Assembly (NCBI GenBank): GCA_036387255.1
Contig: DASVUC010000124.1
Location: 1-64,000 of the forward strand
Direction of reading: 5' to 3'
Length of the DNA: 64,000 bases
Source: DASVUC01 sp036387255
GTDB taxonomy: Bacteria; Planctomycetota; Phycisphaerae; Tepidisphaerales; Tepidisphaeraceae
The notes beneath the pieces are model-generated. The model made no database searches and was not told where the DNA came from. It worked only from the letters and a program-made list of their open reading frames with translations. A program made the position numbers and the translations under genes. This document shows, piece after piece, positions 50,692 through 59,980 of the stretch (positions within the stretch are counted from its first letter, which is position 1; each line of letters opens with the position of its first letter).

Positions 50692-51225
50692 GTGCTTGAT
50701 GCTGCCCTCGGCCGGACTTACGCTGACTGGCTCATGGAAAAATCGTTCAGCAAGTGGTGGCTGCGGCGAGTGTCGAATTTCCGGGACGTGGTGCCCGAGA
50801 AACTAGCCGCCGAACGCGCCGCGATGGAGCGGCAGCAGGATTACAACCGAAACTACGCAGACTTCTTAAACGGCGCGGTTTTGCCCGCCATCGACGACCT
50901 GGTCAAGCTGTTTAACGACAACAAGGTGATCCACCGCGTCACCTCCTGGGGCAACCAGTTGGCCGTGCGCGTGCACCTCGCCTGGCGGTGGGGCGAGCTG
51001 GTGATCATGCAGAGCCACGAGGACGCGGTCACCTTTGAGCACCACATCATCACCGAGGGCGAAAAACGCGGCGAAGAAGCCAGCGAAGATCATTCCCACC
51101 AGTACGACCTGCGCGACCCGCTGCCGGAAACGGTGGCGGCGACGGAGCTCCAGTTTTTCCTGAGCCGGCTGGCCCAGGATCTAGTGGAAGAAGAAGAGCC
51201 GGAGATCCCGCCGGGGGAAGAGTAA
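50692..51225 (+). CDS. Hypothetical acidic-tailed protein
   Basis: 177 residues from GTG 50692; ATG 50734 (MEKSFSKWWLRRVSN) is an equally good start. Helical N-terminal half (EKLAAERAAMERQQDYNRNY), then a beta pattern (NQLAVRVHLAWRWGELVIMQ) and an acidic tail ending EEEEPEIPPGEE. It diverges from the KaiC-like gene. Family not recognised. Confidence 0.6.
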   Translation: MLDAALGRTYADWLMEKSFSKWWLRRVSNFRDVVPEKLAAERAAMERQQDYNRNYADFLNGAVLPAIDDLVKLFNDNKVIHRVTSWGNQLAVRVHLAWRWGELVIMQSHEDAVTFEHHIITEGEKRGEEASEDHSHQYDLRDPLPETVAATELQFFLSRLAQDLVEEEEPEIPPGEE

Positions 51226-51285
51226 TCCGCGTGGGTGCGTCTGGGAGGAGGGGAGGGGAAGGGGGAGCACTGAGTTTCACCGGAA

Positions 51286-51545
51286 GGAAACAGATGCTTG
51301 AAATCCGACGGGCTGATAAATCTGATGGAGCCATCGCGTAGGATCACGTGCGCCCCCGTTTCGTGAACTCCTAAGGGTTCTGCAACCTGGTCTCTGGCTG
51401 TCACGAGGCTGTTGCAGGTTAAGAGCGCAGCCGCAATCAATGCCAGGACAGCGGCAATGATCGACGCAAGATGGCGCCACCGTGCCCCGGCATTTCTTCC
51501 GTATTGCAGCACGCGCGGCATGGTAGGCCTCAGGTGGTCGGTCAT
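51286..51545 (-). CDS. Doubtful small membrane-anchored protein
   Basis: The frame from ATG 51545 (or 51521) encodes ARWRHLASIIAAVLALIAAA, one membrane helix, then HETGAHVILRDGSIRFISPS, a believable soluble part. The frame remains open to 51090, but past about 51286 it is low-complexity and antisense to the previous gene, so the true 3' end is unclear. The remaining part of 51226-51829 holds no supported gene. Confidence 0.35.
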
Positions 51546-51829
51546 TTAATTCTGTAGCCTTTTCCGCAGTGTCTCCAACGTCTCTTGTGCATCGGATGGT
51601 AACGGAAAACGGGACATCCGCCCAATGAGGGGGCGGGGAGGTGAGCCGGGGTCTGGGGGCGGCGGCGAGCCCCCGGTTGGAGCTCCATCGTCCTCTTCCT
51701 TTTTGCCACACGATCGCGCTGTCCTTGGTGGTTCAAAAAGAATGAACACAGAGTCGCGGAACACAGAGAATGCGGTCAGCGGAGTTGTCCTCGGTGTCTC
51801 TGTATCTCTGTGTTCAGATCCGTCTTCGC

Positions 51830-52399
51830 TCACTTCGCCCGGTGCGAACAAATCAGTTCCCCCTTCGTCAGCACGTGGCCGTTCATTTCGGTCACCACCT
51901 GCGCCTTGGTCTTGCCGGATTCGGGGTCGATGACGTCATCGAGGGCGAAGATCTCGATGTGATAGCGGTGCGGCTTGCGGTCGATAGGTGCGGGGTGGGC
52001 GTAGCCGAGGCGCTTGCGGCTGTTCTTGCCCTGCACCGAGCCGGGGATCGCCTTGGGTTTCTTCTCGCGGGGTAATCCTTCGGGGAGAGACGTGACGGTC
52101 GGGGGGATGTTGTAGATCACCCAGTGCAGGTAGGGATTGGGCGGGGGCACATCGGCGTCCTCCATGAGGATCACCAGCGACCTGGTCGCGGGCGGCACGT
52201 TGCTCCACGCCAGGGGAGGAGAGATGTCCTGGCTGGTGGTGTATTTCGCAGGAAGCGCTGCGCCGTTTTTGAAGGCGGGGGAGGTCAGGTTGATCGACGC
52301 CGGGACGTCCACGCGGTTGATGACCAGGCGCGAGGCGGTCTGGTTGCAGGAGCAGATCAGGGGCAACAGACAGGTGGCCAGTAACATCGCTCGACTCAT
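51830..52399 (-). CDS. YbhB/YbcL family (PEBP, Raf kinase inhibitor-like) lipoprotein
   Basis: 189 residues. The N-terminus MLLATCLLPLICSC ends in a lipobox. PEBP motifs are LTSPAFKNGAALPAKYTT, SPPLAWSNVPPATRSLVILM, EDADVPPPNPYLHWVIYNIP, and LGYAHPAPIDRKPHRYHIEI. The family binds phosphate-like or phospholipid-like ligands; bacterial roles are unclear. Predicted to be attached to the envelope. Confidence 0.88.
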   Translation of the reverse strand: MSRAMLLATCLLPLICSCNQTASRLVINRVDVPASINLTSPAFKNGAALPAKYTTSQDISPPLAWSNVPPATRSLVILMEDADVPPPNPYLHWVIYNIPPTVTSLPEGLPREKKPKAIPGSVQGKNSRKRLGYAHPAPIDRKPHRYHIEIFALDDVIDPESGKTKAQVVTEMNGHVLTKGELICSHRAK

Positions 52400-52441
52400 C
52401 GCCGCATTGTCAGTTGCGCCGCCGGCGGATTCAATAACGGC

Positions 52442-52906
52442 ATGTCGTCACGTCCGAAGCGCCGCCGCATCAAGTTCCACGAGCCATCGGAGATCACGCG
52501 CGAGGCCCAGCGGCTGCTCGCCGCCGGCTACGATCGCGCGGGCAGGTGGAGCCTGGGGAAAATCTGCCGGCACATCACGCAGGCGATCTACGCCTCGCGC
52601 GACGGGTTCGGCGGCTGGCGCATTCCGGGCGGAAGCGTCCTGGGGAAGCCGGCGCTGTGGCTCATCCTCGCGAGCGAGTGGGTGCCGCCGGGCGTCAGAA
52701 TCCCGCGGGCGGCCAAGCCGCAGGAGCCCGCATCTGAAGAGGGCGCGGTTGGGGAGATGGGCGAGGCGATCGCGATCCTCCAGAACCACGCGGGGCCGTG
52801 GGCGCCGCATCCGTTGTTCGGTCACATGAGCACCGCGCAGTGGCGGCGGTACCACCTGATCCACGCGGCGCACCATTTTTCCTTTCTCCTGCCGCGCGGC
52901 GGGTGA
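52442..52906 (+). CDS. DUF1569 (DinB-like) protein
   Basis: 154 residues. AGRWSLGKICRHITQAI, then HPLFGHMSTAQWRRYHLIHA, and AHHFSFLLPRG at the end match DUF1569, a DinB-like four-helix fold with His residues placed for metal. Planctomycetes carry many such genes. Enzymatic role unknown. Confidence 0.8.
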   Translation: MSSRPKRRRIKFHEPSEITREAQRLLAAGYDRAGRWSLGKICRHITQAIYASRDGFGGWRIPGGSVLGKPALWLILASEWVPPGVRIPRAAKPQEPASEEGAVGEMGEAIAILQNHAGPWAPHPLFGHMSTAQWRRYHLIHAAHHFSFLLPRGG

Positions 52907-52968
52907 GCGACCCGCTCGACCTCGCCCTCCATTTCCGGGGAAAATTCCCGTATCCTCTCCGTCACACC

Positions 52969-53826
52969 ATGATCGCACTCGGAATCGACGTCGGCGGATC
53001 GTCCGTCAAACTCGCAGCGCTTGAAAACGACCACGTTCTCTGGATCGCGCAGAGCGCCGGCTATGAGAAGCCCACCCGCGAGCAGCTCACCGCCGCCATC
53101 CGCTCGACGCTGAAAAGCCCGATGCCGCCGGACGCGCGGGTCGGCATCTGCGTTCCCGGGCAGCGCGATCGCGCCCGGCGCACCGTGACGCATTCCGTCA
53201 ACATCCCCAGCCTCAACGGCCTGGTGCTGGATGAGCTGGTGGCCGAGGCGCTGAACCAGAAGATCGCGCACCTGGAAATCGCATCCGACGCCGTCGCCAA
53301 CGGGTACGACCTGTTCGCGACGAACAGGCTCACCGGCCGGCTGCTCTCGCTGGCGCTGGGAACCGGTGTGGGGGCGGCGGTGATCGACGATGGTGTGCCG
53401 CTGATGGTGGATGGGGAATCGCCGGGGCATATCGGGCAGGTGGATTGCTCCATTGAAGGCGATCCCGTCATCGGTCCCGACGGCGGCGCGGGGAGCCTGG
53501 AGGGGTATATTGGCGTGCCCGCCCTGGCCAAGCGCTACGACGCCGATATCCCGACGATCCTTGCCCGGCTGGGGCCGGAGGACTCGGCGCTGAAGGCGCT
53601 CGCGCGCGCCATCCGGATCTGCCACGGCATCTATTGTCCGCATCACGTCGCGCTGACGGGGGGACTGGGCATCCGGATGCAGCACCTGCTCCCGACGATC
53701 CGGCAGCTGGTGGAAAAAGATCTCACGCGGATCGCCCGCGCCGGCTGGACGCTGCTGACAGGAAAAGACGACTACCACGCCGCGCGAGGCATTGCCCGGA
53801 TGGCGCAGGCCGCCGCCAATTGCTAG
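52969..53826 (+). CDS. ROK family sugar kinase-like protein
   Basis: 285 residues from ATG 52969; a longer frame from 52798 overlaps the DUF1569 gene and is rejected. Phosphate-binding start MIALGIDVGGSSVKLAAL, then LSLALGTGVGAAVIDDG and CPHHVALTGGLGIR. The zinc site usual in ROK kinases (CxCGxxGCxE) reads GPDGGAGSLEGYIG, so its Cys ligands are missing. Glucokinase-like activity is possible but the loss makes the substrate uncertain. Confidence 0.8.
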   Translation: MIALGIDVGGSSVKLAALENDHVLWIAQSAGYEKPTREQLTAAIRSTLKSPMPPDARVGICVPGQRDRARRTVTHSVNIPSLNGLVLDELVAEALNQKIAHLEIASDAVANGYDLFATNRLTGRLLSLALGTGVGAAVIDDGVPLMVDGESPGHIGQVDCSIEGDPVIGPDGGAGSLEGYIGVPALAKRYDADIPTILARLGPEDSALKALARAIRICHGIYCPHHVALTGGLGIRMQHLLPTIRQLVEKDLTRIARAGWTLLTGKDDYHAARGIARMAQAAANC

Positions 53827-53920
53827 AAACGCTGGACGAGGAACGGTAGCCCGTCGGCTTTGACGCGGGCAATAGACTACCTTTTCCAAGCGCCCTGTCC
53901 GCGTTGTACAATCTCCGTTC

Positions 53921-54472
53921 ATGTCGCAACCCATCCTCCTCAACTACCGCGGCTCCGCCGGCCTGGATGACATGAACGCCTTCAACGCCCGCACGAACGT
54001 GGGCCTGAAGGGCGACCTGCTCTTCCGCATCTACCTCACTTCGGAGGCGATTTACTTCATCAAGGTGGGCGGCTCCAAGCAGCAGGCGCAGGTCGTCGCC
54101 GCCCAGTTCGGGCTCCTGGGGATCCTCATCGGACACTTTCTCAAGAAACGGGCGACGCAGAAAACGCAGGAGAAGCTGAATGCCGTCGCGGGTGTCGCCC
54201 CGGAGCAGCTTCTGGCCGCCGACAAGGTGAACAAGGTCGCTCCCGTGACCGAGTGCACCGAGATGTGCATCAACCCGCGCTCGTTCCTCTCGGGCGCCCG
54301 CTTCGGCACCTGGACCTTTCGCGACGCCAAGGGCAAAAAGAGAACCTACACCTTCGACGACGCGGACAATTTCCTGGCCGCGGTCGAGCGCTTGTCCAAG
54401 ACCTTCGGCGAGAAGGTTCAGGTGAAAGCGCAGCTTCATCCGAGCCGGAAAAAGACGATCAAGATTACTTAG
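53921..54472 (+). CDS. Hypothetical conserved-looking protein
   Basis: 183 residues. GLKGDLLFRIYLTSEAIYFI and GGSKQQAQVVAAQFGLLGIL suggest a PH-like or bacterial membrane-associated fold. One weakly hydrophobic stretch is at about 65-76. A basic C-terminus ends HPSRKKTIKIT. Not recognised. Confidence 0.6.
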   Translation: MSQPILLNYRGSAGLDDMNAFNARTNVGLKGDLLFRIYLTSEAIYFIKVGGSKQQAQVVAAQFGLLGILIGHFLKKRATQKTQEKLNAVAGVAPEQLLAADKVNKVAPVTECTEMCINPRSFLSGARFGTWTFRDAKGKKRTYTFDDADNFLAAVERLSKTFGEKVQVKAQLHPSRKKTIKIT

Positions 54473-54634
54473 TTACCGCTGCGAAGCCGAGCGGGTGTCG
54501 ACAGCTTCTGATGGCCCCGTGCGCGGCTGTTGAGCGAGTTGCCATCGATCTCTACTTATCAATAGCATTGTTGGGGTCAAACGCGGCTAGAGACAATCGA
54601 CAACCCGGAATCAAATCCAACGGATCATCACACC

Positions 54635-55588
54635 ATGCTCATTGTCGTAGCCCTGGGCGGAAACGCGGTTTCTCTTCCCAACACCGAGGGGAACATTCCC
54701 CAGCAGTACGCGGCCACGCGCGCGGTGATGAAACCGGTGGCGGATCTCATCGTCAAAGGCGAGCGCCTGATCCTCGTCCACGGCAACGGCCCGCAGATCG
54801 GGCAGGTGATGCGTCGCGTGGAGATCGCCGCCCAGCACAAGGTTTACCCGCTGCCGCTGGATATCGCGGTTGCCGACACGCAGGCGGGGATGGGGTACAT
54901 GATCAGCCAGTGTTTGATGAACGAGCTGAATCATCGCGGCTCGCCGCGGCTCTGCGCCACCGTGGTGACTACCGTGCGTGTGGATCCCAACGATTCCGCT
55001 TTCGAGAAGCCGAACAAACCGGTCGGCTCGTTCATGACGAGGGAACTTGCCGAGGCGCATGTGATCAACGACAGGTGGAAAGTGGCCGAGGACAAAGCGC
55101 GGGGACAATGGCGCCGGGTGGTTCCTTCGCCGCTGCCGAAAGAAATCGTCGAGCTGCCGCTGCTCAAGACGCTGGTCGATGCGAACCAGATCGTCGTCGC
55201 CGCCGGTGGGGGCGGCATTCCGGTGATGCGCGATGACAACGGCGACTACATCGGCGTCGAGGCGGTGATCGACAAGGATCGCACCAGCGCCATCGTTGGG
55301 ATCGAGCTGAATGCCGACATGCTCGCGATCCTCACCAACGTCGATCAGGTTCAGAAGGATTACGGCAAGCCCACGGCGCAATCGCTTGCGCGGCTCACGT
55401 TGACTGAAGCCGTGCAATTGAAAGCAGAGAACCAGTTCTCGCCCGGGTCGATGCTTCCCAAGATTGAAGCGGCGATCTACTTTCTCGAGAACAGTTCAAA
55501 TCCGAAGGCGGAGGTGCTCATCACGAGCTGCGAACGATTTCATGATGGTTTCGCCGGAAAGACGGGCACCCGTATCGTCCGGGACTAG
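54635..55588 (+). CDS. arcC: Carbamate kinase
   Basis: 317 residues. MLIVVALGGNAVSLPNTEGN, LILVHGNGPQIGQVMRR, QAGMGYMISQCLMNEL, and VVAAGGGGIPVM...GVEAVIDKDRTSAIVG match carbamate kinase across its length. It makes ATP from carbamoyl phosphate, or the reverse. It lies 78 bases before a YgeY-type hydrolase gene; the same two families occur together in the E. coli yge-yqeA cluster, though the other cluster members are absent here. Confidence 0.92.
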   Translation: MLIVVALGGNAVSLPNTEGNIPQQYAATRAVMKPVADLIVKGERLILVHGNGPQIGQVMRRVEIAAQHKVYPLPLDIAVADTQAGMGYMISQCLMNELNHRGSPRLCATVVTTVRVDPNDSAFEKPNKPVGSFMTRELAEAHVINDRWKVAEDKARGQWRRVVPSPLPKEIVELPLLKTLVDANQIVVAAGGGGIPVMRDDNGDYIGVEAVIDKDRTSAIVGIELNADMLAILTNVDQVQKDYGKPTAQSLARLTLTEAVQLKAENQFSPGSMLPKIEAAIYFLENSSNPKAEVLITSCERFHDGFAGKTGTRIVRD

Positions 55589-55666
55589 CCTCGTGCACGA
55601 CGGTTCGTCGATAGCTATCGCCGGACTTTTTGCTATTCTTTTTCTGCTTTTTACCGGAGAGTCGAG

Positions 55667-56944
55667 ATGGATTATGCCGCGATCGCGCAAGCCGCCAAGA
55701 ACTACGAGCAGGACATGGTCAACTTCCTCCGCGACCTGATCGCGATCGAGGGGTACAGCGGCACGGAGAAGAACGTCATCGACCGCATCCGGAACGAAGT
55801 CGAAAAACTGGCGGCGGCGGACAAGGTGTGGGTGGACGGGCTGGGGAATCTTCTTGTCCAGATGGGTAGCGGGCCGCGGCTCATCGCGATCGATGCGCAT
55901 GTCGATACCGTCGGCGTGGGGAATCCCAAGGAATGGAAGCACGATCCTTTTAAGGGGAAGGTGGAGAAGGGCACCGTCTTCGGCCGGGGCGCGGGCGATC
56001 AGCGCGGCGCGGTGCCGTCGATGGTTTACGGGATGAAAATCATCAGAGATCTGAACCTGGTGAGCGACGAGTGGTCGCTGCTGCTGACGTTCACGGTGAT
56101 GGAGGAAGACTGCGACGGGCTCTGTTGGCAGTACATCGTCAAGGAAGAGAAGATTCGTCCGGAGTGCGTGGTGATCACCGACTCCACCAACTGTAAGGTT
56201 CTCCGCGGCCAGCGCGGGAGGATGGAGATCGGCGTGACCTTCACGGGCAAATCATGCCACGGCTCGATGCCCGAGAAGGGCGACAACGCAGTGTACAAAG
56301 CGGCGAAGGTGGTGAACGAGATCGAAAAGCTGAACAAGCGGTTGAAGAAGGACAAGTTCCTGGGCAATGGCACCATCACCGTCAGCTACATCGATTGCCA
56401 GACGCCGAGCCGCTGTGCGGTTCCGGGCGCTGCGTACATCCAGCTGGATCGTCGGCTGACGACAGGGGAGACCGCCGAGCTTGCAATTCGCGAAGTCAAA
56501 GATGCAGTGAAGCGCGCGGGCGTGCAGGCGAAGGTGGAGCTCCTCAAATACAAGGAGCGCGCGTACACCGGCAACACCTACGAAACCGACAAATACTTCC
56601 CGACCTGGGTTGAAGAAGAGGACGCGCCGCAGGTTGCCGCGGCGGTCGAGGCGCACAAGGCGCTGTTCAGGAAGCCGCCGGTGGTGAGCCGCTGGACGTT
56701 CAGCACGAACGGTGTGTCGATTGCCGGAATGTTCGGTATTCCGAGCGTTGGCTTCGGGCCAGCGGCTGAAGAAGTGGCGCACACTGTGAATGACTCGGTG
56801 CCGATCGAACATCTGGTTCGGTGTGCGGCGATGTATGCTGCGTTTCCGGGGACTTATTGCGCGATGCCGGCGAAGAATTCCAATGGACGGGCGAAAAAAA
56901 ACGGGAAACCGGCGAAGGCGCGTCGGCAGCCGGCGCGCGTCTAA
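55667..56944 (+). CDS. YgeY-type M20 peptidase/deacylase
   Basis: 425 residues, SD GGAGAG. The M20 metal ligands are in IAIDAHVDTVGVG (H, D), FGRGAGDQRGAVPSMVYGM (D), and MEEDCDGLCWQYI (catalytic EE). STNGVSIAGMFGIPSVGFGP precedes the last His in EEVAHTVNDSVPIEH. The family is annotated as selenium metabolism-linked (YgeY). Paired with carbamate kinase here. The basic Lys/Arg-rich tail (RAKKNGKPAKARRQ) is unusual. Confidence 0.88.
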   Translation: MDYAAIAQAAKNYEQDMVNFLRDLIAIEGYSGTEKNVIDRIRNEVEKLAAADKVWVDGLGNLLVQMGSGPRLIAIDAHVDTVGVGNPKEWKHDPFKGKVEKGTVFGRGAGDQRGAVPSMVYGMKIIRDLNLVSDEWSLLLTFTVMEEDCDGLCWQYIVKEEKIRPECVVITDSTNCKVLRGQRGRMEIGVTFTGKSCHGSMPEKGDNAVYKAAKVVNEIEKLNKRLKKDKFLGNGTITVSYIDCQTPSRCAVPGAAYIQLDRRLTTGETAELAIREVKDAVKRAGVQAKVELLKYKERAYTGNTYETDKYFPTWVEEEDAPQVAAAVEAHKALFRKPPVVSRWTFSTNGVSIAGMFGIPSVGFGPAAEEVAHTVNDSVPIEHLVRCAAMYAAFPGTYCAMPAKNSNGRAKKNGKPAKARRQPARV

Positions 56945-57513
56945 GCCGCAGCGTGACCGATCTGCTCGGGCACATAATTGCCTGTTGAGAGGATGACCTT
57001 AAAGGCTTCTTCGGTGCTGATGTCGACGAAGCGGCATTGGTCGAACCGCACGAAATACAGCCGGCCGGTGACGGGATTGGGGATGTTGGGGACGAAGACG
57101 CAGAGGGTCTGACCGGCGCTGTCGACGGGCCGGCCGCTGGTGAAGCCGAGGAGGAGGTTGCCGGTGGCGTCGGGGATGAGGACGACTTTCGAGAAGGTGC
57201 CTTCGGTGCCGCCGGGGGTGAGGGAGATGTGTTTCCAGGCGGCGTAGACCTCCCGGAGGATGGGGATTCGACTGAGCAGTCGGTCGATCAGACGCAGCAG
57301 GCTTTGGCCGATCAGGCTCGTGGCGACAAGGCCGATGAGGTAGATCGCGATGACGGCGATGAGTACGCCGGCGAAGGGGATTTCGCGACCAAAGAGCCAG
57401 ATGCTGATCGCGCGGGTGCGGTTGTCGATCCACCAGATGACAAACGCCGTCACAGCAAGCGGGACGGCGCCGAGAATGCCGGCGAGGAAGGTGTTACGCA
57501 GGTGCTTCTGCAT
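56941..57513 (-). CDS. DUF502 family membrane protein
   Basis: 190 residues. Two membrane helices at the N-terminus (AGILGAVPLAVTAFVIWWID; FAGVLIAVIAIYLIGLVATS), then RIPILREVYAAWKHISLTPG, FSKVVLIPDATGNLLLGFTS and VFVPNIPNPVTGRLYFV. These are the DUF502 signatures. Function unknown. It is convergent with the YgeY gene with a 4-base overlap. Confidence 0.88.
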   Translation of the reverse strand: MQKHLRNTFLAGILGAVPLAVTAFVIWWIDNRTRAISIWLFGREIPFAGVLIAVIAIYLIGLVATSLIGQSLLRLIDRLLSRIPILREVYAAWKHISLTPGGTEGTFSKVVLIPDATGNLLLGFTSGRPVDSAGQTLCVFVPNIPNPVTGRLYFVRFDQCRFVDISTEEAFKVILSTGNYVPEQIGHAAA

Positions 57514-57611
57514 GCGCGCATTGTGCAGGATGAAGGGGCGCTTCGCGAGACTTCTGTATGGGCGGGCCTGCCCCCGCGGTTTGTGCGGTAGTTTGATGAT
57601 GGGGACGAAGA

Positions 57612-57631
57612 GGGCGACGCAGGTGTCGCCC
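57612..57631. repeat. Dispersed palindrome, GGGCGACGC type (copy 2)
   Basis: GGGCGACGC-AG-GTGTCGCCC in GAGGGCGAC...CCCTACG context, with one mismatch in the stem. The same element, in opposite orientation, is at 15057-15076. Confidence 0.8.
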
Positions 57632-57651
57632 CTACGTGATGGTGTTACCGA

Positions 57652-58860
57652 TCAGACGCGGTCGGCGATGAGGCGCGCGACTTCGGCGGAGTCTTTGTCG
57701 CCTCGGCCGGAGAGGTTGATGACGAGGATCTGGTCTTTCGACATCGTTCGGGCGCGCTTCTTCGCTTCGACGAAAGCGTGCGAGCTTTCCAGCGCGGGGA
57801 TGATGCCTTCGCACTGGGCGAGTTCCTGGAAGGCGTCAAGGGCTTCGGCATCGCTGGCGCTGGTGTAGGTGACCCGGCCGGTGTCTTTCCAGTAGGAGTG
57901 TTCGGGACCAACACCGGGATAATCGAGGCCAGCGCTGATGGAGTGGACGTCGGCAGTTTGGCCGTCTTCGTCCTGTAGGACGTAGGAGAGCGAGCCGTGG
58001 AGGACTCCGGGCTTGCCCTGCGAGAGGGTTGCGGCGTGCTGCCCGAGGGCGCTACCCCGACCACCGGCTTCGACCCCGACGAGTTGAACAGATTTGTCTT
58101 CAACGAATGGGTAGAAGATTCCGGCGGCGTTGGATCCGCCGCCCACGCAGGCGATGACCATGTCGGGCAGACGCCCTTCGACAGCGAGACACTGCTCGCG
58201 CGTCTCGCGACCGATGACCGCCTGGAAATCGCGGACGATCATCGGGAAGGGGTGCGGCCCGGCGACGGAGCCGAGGATGTAGTGGGTGCGATCGACGGAG
58301 CCCATCCAGTCGCGCAGCGCCTCGTTGAGCGCATCCTTGAGGGTCTTCAAGCCGCTGTGGACCTCGACGACGTTGGCATTCATGAGGCGCATGCGGAACA
58401 CGTTGAGGTTCTGGCGGCGGACGTCTTCGGCGCCCATGTAGACGTCGCACTTGAGGCCGAAGAGCGCGGCGACGGTGGCGCTGGCGACGCCGTGCTGACC
58501 GGCGCCGGTCTCCGCGATGATGCGCTTCTTTCCCATGCGGCGGGTGAGCAGCGCCTGGCCGATCGTGTTGTTGATCTTGTGCGCGCCGGTGTGGTTGAGG
58601 TCTTCGCGCTTCAGATAGATCTTCGGGCCGCCCCAGCATTCTGTGAGACGCTTTGCGAAGTAGAAACGGCTTGGCCGGCCGACGTACTCATTGAGGTAGT
58701 GGCGAAACTCTTCCTCAAAGGCCGGGTCGTTCCTGGCTTTAGCGTATTCGGCTTTGAGCTGCTCCAAGGCGGCGACGAGGGTCTCGGGGACGAAGGTGCC
58801 GCCGTAGGGACCGAAATGGCCGAGATCATCGGGTACGAGCGCGGAAGTAGCAGACGTCAT
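57652..58860 (-). CDS. trpB: Tryptophan synthase beta subunit
   Basis: 402 residues from ATG 58860; a longer frame to 59289 runs into the membrane protein gene. FGPYGGTFVPETLVAALEQL at the start, PLP lysine in LKREDLNHTGAHKINNTIG (K95), ETGAGQHGVASATVAALFGL, and phosphate loop CVGGGSNAAGIFYPF. It joins indole and serine to make tryptophan. TrpA is not adjacent in the window. It follows the membrane protein gene on the same strand. Confidence 0.96.
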   Translation of the reverse strand: MTSATSALVPDDLGHFGPYGGTFVPETLVAALEQLKAEYAKARNDPAFEEEFRHYLNEYVGRPSRFYFAKRLTECWGGPKIYLKREDLNHTGAHKINNTIGQALLTRRMGKKRIIAETGAGQHGVASATVAALFGLKCDVYMGAEDVRRQNLNVFRMRLMNANVVEVHSGLKTLKDALNEALRDWMGSVDRTHYILGSVAGPHPFPMIVRDFQAVIGRETREQCLAVEGRLPDMVIACVGGGSNAAGIFYPFVEDKSVQLVGVEAGGRGSALGQHAATLSQGKPGVLHGSLSYVLQDEDGQTADVHSISAGLDYPGVGPEHSYWKDTGRVTYTSASDAEALDAFQELAQCEGIIPALESSHAFVEAKKRARTMSKDQILVINLSGRGDKDSAEVARLIADRV

Positions 58861-58928
58861 GTCTGGATAGTAAGGCGTCTGAAACGAAACGTAAAAGCGC
58901 CAGCGGATTTGAAGCTGTTCGCAGCAGA

Positions 58929-59861
58929 CTAAGCCGTCGCTGGCGTAGATGGTGTGTGCGAGAGCGCGGCCTCTGCTTCTCGGATCGCGTGCCAGCGCCG
59001 GCTGGTCCAGTAGCCGAGCAAGGCGCCGACAGGTCCGGCGGTGGCGTAATCGAGGGGGAGCGGGCGCGCCAGCGCTGCCATGCCGGGTGCGATGCTGTAG
59101 ACATCGCCGGTGGTCCAGGGGCCGTCGCCGAAGTAGGCGCAGATGTAGCCGAGCAAGCCTGTGACCAAGGGTGCGAGCCAGAACCAGAAGCTCGGGCGGG
59201 AGGGAAAGATGGAATGAGCCGCGAGTGTTGCGAGGAAGGCGCTGAGTCCGACCGATGCGAGCACCTGCACTTTGCGATCGGTCTGACACAGCAGCAGCAT
59301 CAGGAAGATCATCGCCATCGAAGTTGAGACGAGCGACAGCGGGCCCTGGGAAGGGAGGGTATCTTCATCGCGCGGCGGTAGGGGGGCGCGTTGCGATTCC
59401 TGGAGCACCAGGTTGTTGGCGCTGAGGATTTGAAGGACGAGCCAGCCGAGGTAGAGGATGCTGAAGAGGACGAGCAGTTCGATCAGCAGCGCGATGAAGA
59501 TTGACGGCCCATTGGCGGACATCAACGTGTAGCGAATCGGCCCGCCGCGGATGGAGAAGGCGGCGAGTCCGATGCAGGCGCAGTAAAAGCCTGCTTCGTA
59601 ATGCACGACGTTGGTAATCAGTGCGGAGATCCCGAGCGCCAGGACGAAGACGACGACCGTGAGCAAAAACACGACGTGCGGCCAGGGCTGCTGCATGAGC
59701 GATGCGGAGAAGCCTGTGCGCGCCGGGATGGAGAAAACAAACGATAGCGCGAGAAACAGCGCGTAGGAGATGACTGCGCCGACGGTAAGAAGGGTGCGGT
59801 CGCGGACGCGGTGATAGTAGCTGTTCGGGTCCAGCGGAAGTTCTTGTGTGATGGCGGTCAT
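58929..59861 (-). CDS. Multi-pass membrane protein
   Basis: 310 residues from ATG 59861 (MTAITQELPLDPNSYYHRVR). About eight hydrophobic helices are visible, such as TVGAVISYALFLALSFVFSI, VVFLLTVVVFVLALGISALI and LSAFLATLAAHSIFPS. Short polar loops include PLPPRDEDTLPSQG. No transporter family recognised. It is 68 bases upstream of trpB on the same strand. Confidence 0.7.
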   Translation of the reverse strand: MTAITQELPLDPNSYYHRVRDRTLLTVGAVISYALFLALSFVFSIPARTGFSASLMQQPWPHVVFLLTVVVFVLALGISALITNVVHYEAGFYCACIGLAAFSIRGGPIRYTLMSANGPSIFIALLIELLVLFSILYLGWLVLQILSANNLVLQESQRAPLPPRDEDTLPSQGPLSLVSTSMAMIFLMLLLCQTDRKVQVLASVGLSAFLATLAAHSIFPSRPSFWFWLAPLVTGLLGYICAYFGDGPWTTGDVYSIAPGMAALARPLPLDYATAGPVGALLGYWTSRRWHAIREAEAALSHTPSTPATA

Positions 59862-59968
59862 GAATCGTCCTTGAGCCGCGCAGTTTATCGGGGCGGGCGT
59901 GCAATGTCTCATCGGCGAGTGAAGGGATTCTCCGCCAGTTGCACCTAACGTTTTGCAAACTGCGGTCG

Positions 59969-59974
59969 TATAAT
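59969..59974 (+). promoter_or_regulatory. -10 box (TATAAT) directly before priA
   Basis: A consensus TATAAT ends seven bases before the GTG at 59981. No good -35 is seen at 17 bases (CTAACG). Transcription would begin at or next to the GTG, so the mRNA may be leaderless. Confidence 0.55.
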
Positions 59975-59980
59975 AGGGCG

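Noticed and set aside
51546..51851. Minus-strand ORF with HRDTETPRTT and VFRDSVFILFEPP
   Set aside because: It translates a common non-coding 'cacagag' type repeat and overlaps the start of no gene; codon pattern is poor.
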